33,358 nucleotides of DNA, from NCBI GenBank assembly GCA_013001695.1, contig JABDMC010000032.1:1-33358 (forward strand), written 5' to 3'. The notes under the pieces are model-generated. The model did not search any database. It saw nothing but the letters and a program-made list of their open reading frames with translations, and was not told the DNA's origin. Origin of the DNA: Akkermansiaceae bacterium. Its GTDB lineage: Bacteria; Verrucomicrobiota; Verrucomicrobiia; Verrucomicrobiales; Akkermansiaceae. Positions 31,797 through 33,358 of this stretch are shown here, one piece after another. Both the position numbers and the translations under genes were made by a program. How positions within the stretch are numbered: position 1 is the stretch's first letter; each line of letters begins with the position of its first letter.

Positions 31797-32202
31797 GACC
31801 CGCTTCCAGGGGCGCTCGCGCGACCTTGACCTTGAAGGCCGTCTTCTTGTGGAGAATCGCAATCACATCTTCGGCCGCGGCGGTGCCGGTGTATTGAATG
31901 AGCTGTCCCTTGATCTTCACCGCGGGGTGATCCCCGATCTGCCCCGGAACCCTGAGACCGGAGACACCCTCGACGTTTTTGAGTGCGGACCGCACTACTT
32001 CGAACCGGCCGTTCAGTCAGCACATCCCGTCCACACGGAGATACACCGTTCTGGTCCTGGTTCGCAGGTCCTCGGTGGAGGGGTTGAGAATGAGCGAACC
32101 GGCGGCAGGCCCGGCATCGCTCCGGCCTTCTCCCGAGACGCTGCAATAGATCGCGCCCGTCAGGAGCAGGGCGGCGGCGACAGCGATTGACTTCCTGGTC
32201 AT
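31792..32202 (-). CDS. candidate selenoprotein: exported HMA-domain protein with in-frame TGA
   Basis: The frame is one continuous 136-codon gene if the TGA at 32017-32019 is read through. ATG 32202 begins MTRKSIAVAAALLLTGAIYC, a signal peptide possibly with a lipobox-like Cys. Residues 51-61 are RTVYLRVDGMC, the first strand and metal loop of a heavy-metal-associated domain. Then the TGA (codon 62) is followed in the same frame by LNGRFEVVRSALKNVEGVSG, then AVKIKGQLIQYTGTAAAEDV and IAILHKKTAFKVKVARAP, which fit the helix, strands and second helix of that fold. The product would be Cys61-Sec62, with no second Cys in the loop. A hairpin follows the TGA (see 31982-31996). The alternative is a nonsense mutation in a decaying gene. 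No selenocysteine machinery is in the window. Confidence 0.55.
31982..31996 (-). promoter_or_regulatory. SECIS-like hairpin downstream of the in-frame TGA
   Basis: On the coding strand AGUGCG-GUC-CGCACU forms a perfect 6-bp stem with a GUC (or, with one pair fewer, GGUCC) apex. The apex lies about 27 bases after the TGA, and its first bases include the G-U seen in the E. coli fdhF selenocysteine element. Stem, loop and distance fit my recollection of the bacterial SECIS pattern, but hairpins of this size are common in GC-rich DNA. Confidence 0.4.
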
Positions 32203-32514
32203 CGATTCTGTGGATGGAATGTTCAGGCCGGATACCGCTTCCGGCACGCCGGTGTCCGGGCGGTCGGGGATGCAGTGCAAGGCATCGTCCCTTTGCGGCG
32301 AGGTTATTTCAAGCAAGCTTTTTGGAGCGACCCCGGAAACCTGCAATCCTCGAATCGCTTCCACTCGACCGCACGGCGCGGGGCGCAGGCGCGGGAGGCG
32401 CCGTTTCCCGGCAACAACGGCGTCCTGCGCCGCAGGAAATCCGGGCTGAAGGCGGAAATTCCTAGCCGTGGCGGGGGGCATTGTTCATCGTGTCAGGAGC
32501 CATCCACCGATGTC
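32203..32514. other. gap between divergent genes, nothing assigned
   Basis: About 310 bp lie between the HMA-like gene and the TPR-like gene, which read away from each other, so both promoters should be here. I see no gene, no repeat of the families described and no promoter strong enough to call. Confidence 0.5.
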
Positions 32515-33358
32515 ATGAACGAAGACAACACCGATCCATTGGAGACCAAGAACGCGCTGGAGGCGAGGCTCGCCGCCGACGCCGGTGACTGGGACGCCCG
32601 CAAGTCGCTGGCCCACCTTCTCTACAACGAAGGGCGGACGGTCGAGGCCGCGGACCTCGTTTGGGAAGCGCCCGAGATTCCCGCCGTCGATCTCGAATTG
32701 GGCTTCGCCGTGAAGGTCCTCGGAAAGGGGCGGCCCTCCCTCGCGATCCGGCTCCTGAACGAAATCCAGCGGCTCAACCACGGCAAGACCGCGCAGAACC
32801 TCGGCCTCGCCAATGCCCTCCTCCACCACGGCATGGTCATGCAGGCCGCGCGCTTCTACGGCGCCGCGATCGAGCTGGACCCCGAGATCGTCAATGCCGA
32901 CATGGAGCACTTCCTGCTCTGGATCGACGACACCGAGAAGCTCTGGGGCGACTTCAAGGAAGAACTCCCCAAGCTGGAGGAACTCCCCTGGATCAGGCGC
33001 GATGCCGAGCAGGCCGAAGTGCTCAAGAAGTCGATGCAGGGACACACCACGCCCATTTCCATCCCGGGGCTGAAGCGGGCTCTCGCCGAGGAAGCCGTGC
33101 ACGGGATGTATGTCCAATCGGAATATCGTGGCGACGAGGTCACCCCGCCTCCCGCCGTCACGATCCCGATGGACCGCGTCGACCCCGCGCACGTCATCAT
33201 CGACAACGAGCGCGGAGCCGGCCAGCCGGTGACCGCCGAAGAGGCCCGCGCCGCGGAGGGCGCCGTGAGCGAAGCGACGGGCGTGGCCCTGCCGCAGGTC
33301 GCCACGCAGGCCCCCGCCCCGATCGTCCCGCCCGACGGCGGCACGGTCCGCCCCGTGA
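32515..33358 (+). CDS. TPR-like helical protein, 3' end beyond window
   Basis: Starting at ATG 32515 the frame is open for 281 codons to the window edge (last codon GTG at 33355-33357), so the gene is cut. The beginning, ETKNALEARLAADAGDWDAR followed by KSLAHLLYNEGRTVEAADLV, is a tetratricopeptide-type helix pair, and ANALLHHGMVMQAARFYGAA followed by IELDPEIVNAD is another, clear one. The later part is LPWIRRDAEQAEVLKKSMQG, TTPISIPGLKRALAEEAV and a Pro/Ala-rich linker (PQVATQAPAPIVPPDGG). There is no signal peptide, so it is probably cytoplasmic and a protein-interaction factor. It is divergent from the HMA-like gene. I do not recognise a specific family, and the missing 3' part could hold another domain. 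Confidence 0.75.
   Translation, partial: MNEDNTDPLETKNALEARLAADAGDWDARKSLAHLLYNEGRTVEAADLVWEAPEIPAVDLELGFAVKVLGKGRPSLAIRLLNEIQRLNHGKTAQNLGLANALLHHGMVMQAARFYGAAIELDPEIVNADMEHFLLWIDDTEKLWGDFKEELPKLEELPWIRRDAEQAEVLKKSMQGHTTPISIPGLKRALAEEAVHGMYVQSEYRGDEVTPPPAVTIPMDRVDPAHVIIDNERGAGQPVTAEEARAAEGAVSEATGVALPQVATQAPAPIVPPDGGTVRPV

Noticed and set aside
32485-33192. 235-codon minus-strand frame at the right end
   Set aside because: Antisense shadow of the TPR-like gene, whose plus-strand frame is open to the window edge with convincing helix-pair repeats.

Overview
The window looks like a GC-rich chromosomal segment of a member of the Verrucomicrobiota or a close PVC relative. The reasons are secreted sulfatases, a PEP-CTERM protein, exported proteins with an acidic DPDGDG linker and a C-terminal beta domain, a DUF4407 membrane protein, and gene-free gaps full of degenerate interspersed repeats. 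No rRNA, tRNA or CRISPR array is visible. This placement is inferred from gene content only.

Layout. 1-2.9 kb: mutS, whose last codons are duplicated 274 bp downstream beside a repeat. 3.0-4.6 kb: a complete vapBC toxin-antitoxin pair with a clear promoter and operator, then a decayed second locus made of an IS110 transposase fragment, an antitoxin tail and a frameshifted PIN toxin. 4.8-10 kb: exported proteins of unknown role (one a beta-helix protein with nine Cys/Asn-rich coils) and a small membrane protein, separated by repeats. 10.5-13 kb: a secreted sulfatase and a secreted zinc metallopeptidase. 13.2-16.8 kb: a surface-sugar cluster of two tandem paralogous glycosyltransferases and a dehydrogenase/N-acetyltransferase/zinc-ribbon fusion, probably making a diacetamido-uronic acid. 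17-19.2 kb: a YdjM-like membrane protein, remnants of a LuxR regulator and an IS110 transposase, and a PEP-CTERM protein. 19.4-27.3 kb: a PQQ-type sugar dehydrogenase, an adenylate-kinase-like enzyme, a DUF4407 protein, an alpha/beta hydrolase and a periplasmic rhodanese. 27.4-31.6 kb: a sulfatase followed one base later by an RCC1/fibronectin-III protein. 31.7-33.4 kb: a sulfatase remnant, a small exported HMA-domain gene interrupted by an in-frame TGA, and a TPR-like gene cut by the window end.

The most interesting signal is the HMA-like gene at 31792-32202 (minus strand). Its frame stays open on both sides of one TGA that directly follows a Cys in the position of the metal motif, and a short perfect hairpin with a GGUC-type apex follows the TGA. 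This fits a candidate selenoprotein, although a simple nonsense mutation is not excluded. Second is a roughly 20-bp motif (AAAGCGATTTCCTGGCAGT) found nine times between genes, always in the same orientation. Third is the way repeats have joined onto genes, supplying the last codons of the beta-helix protein and lying beside the duplicated mutS tail.
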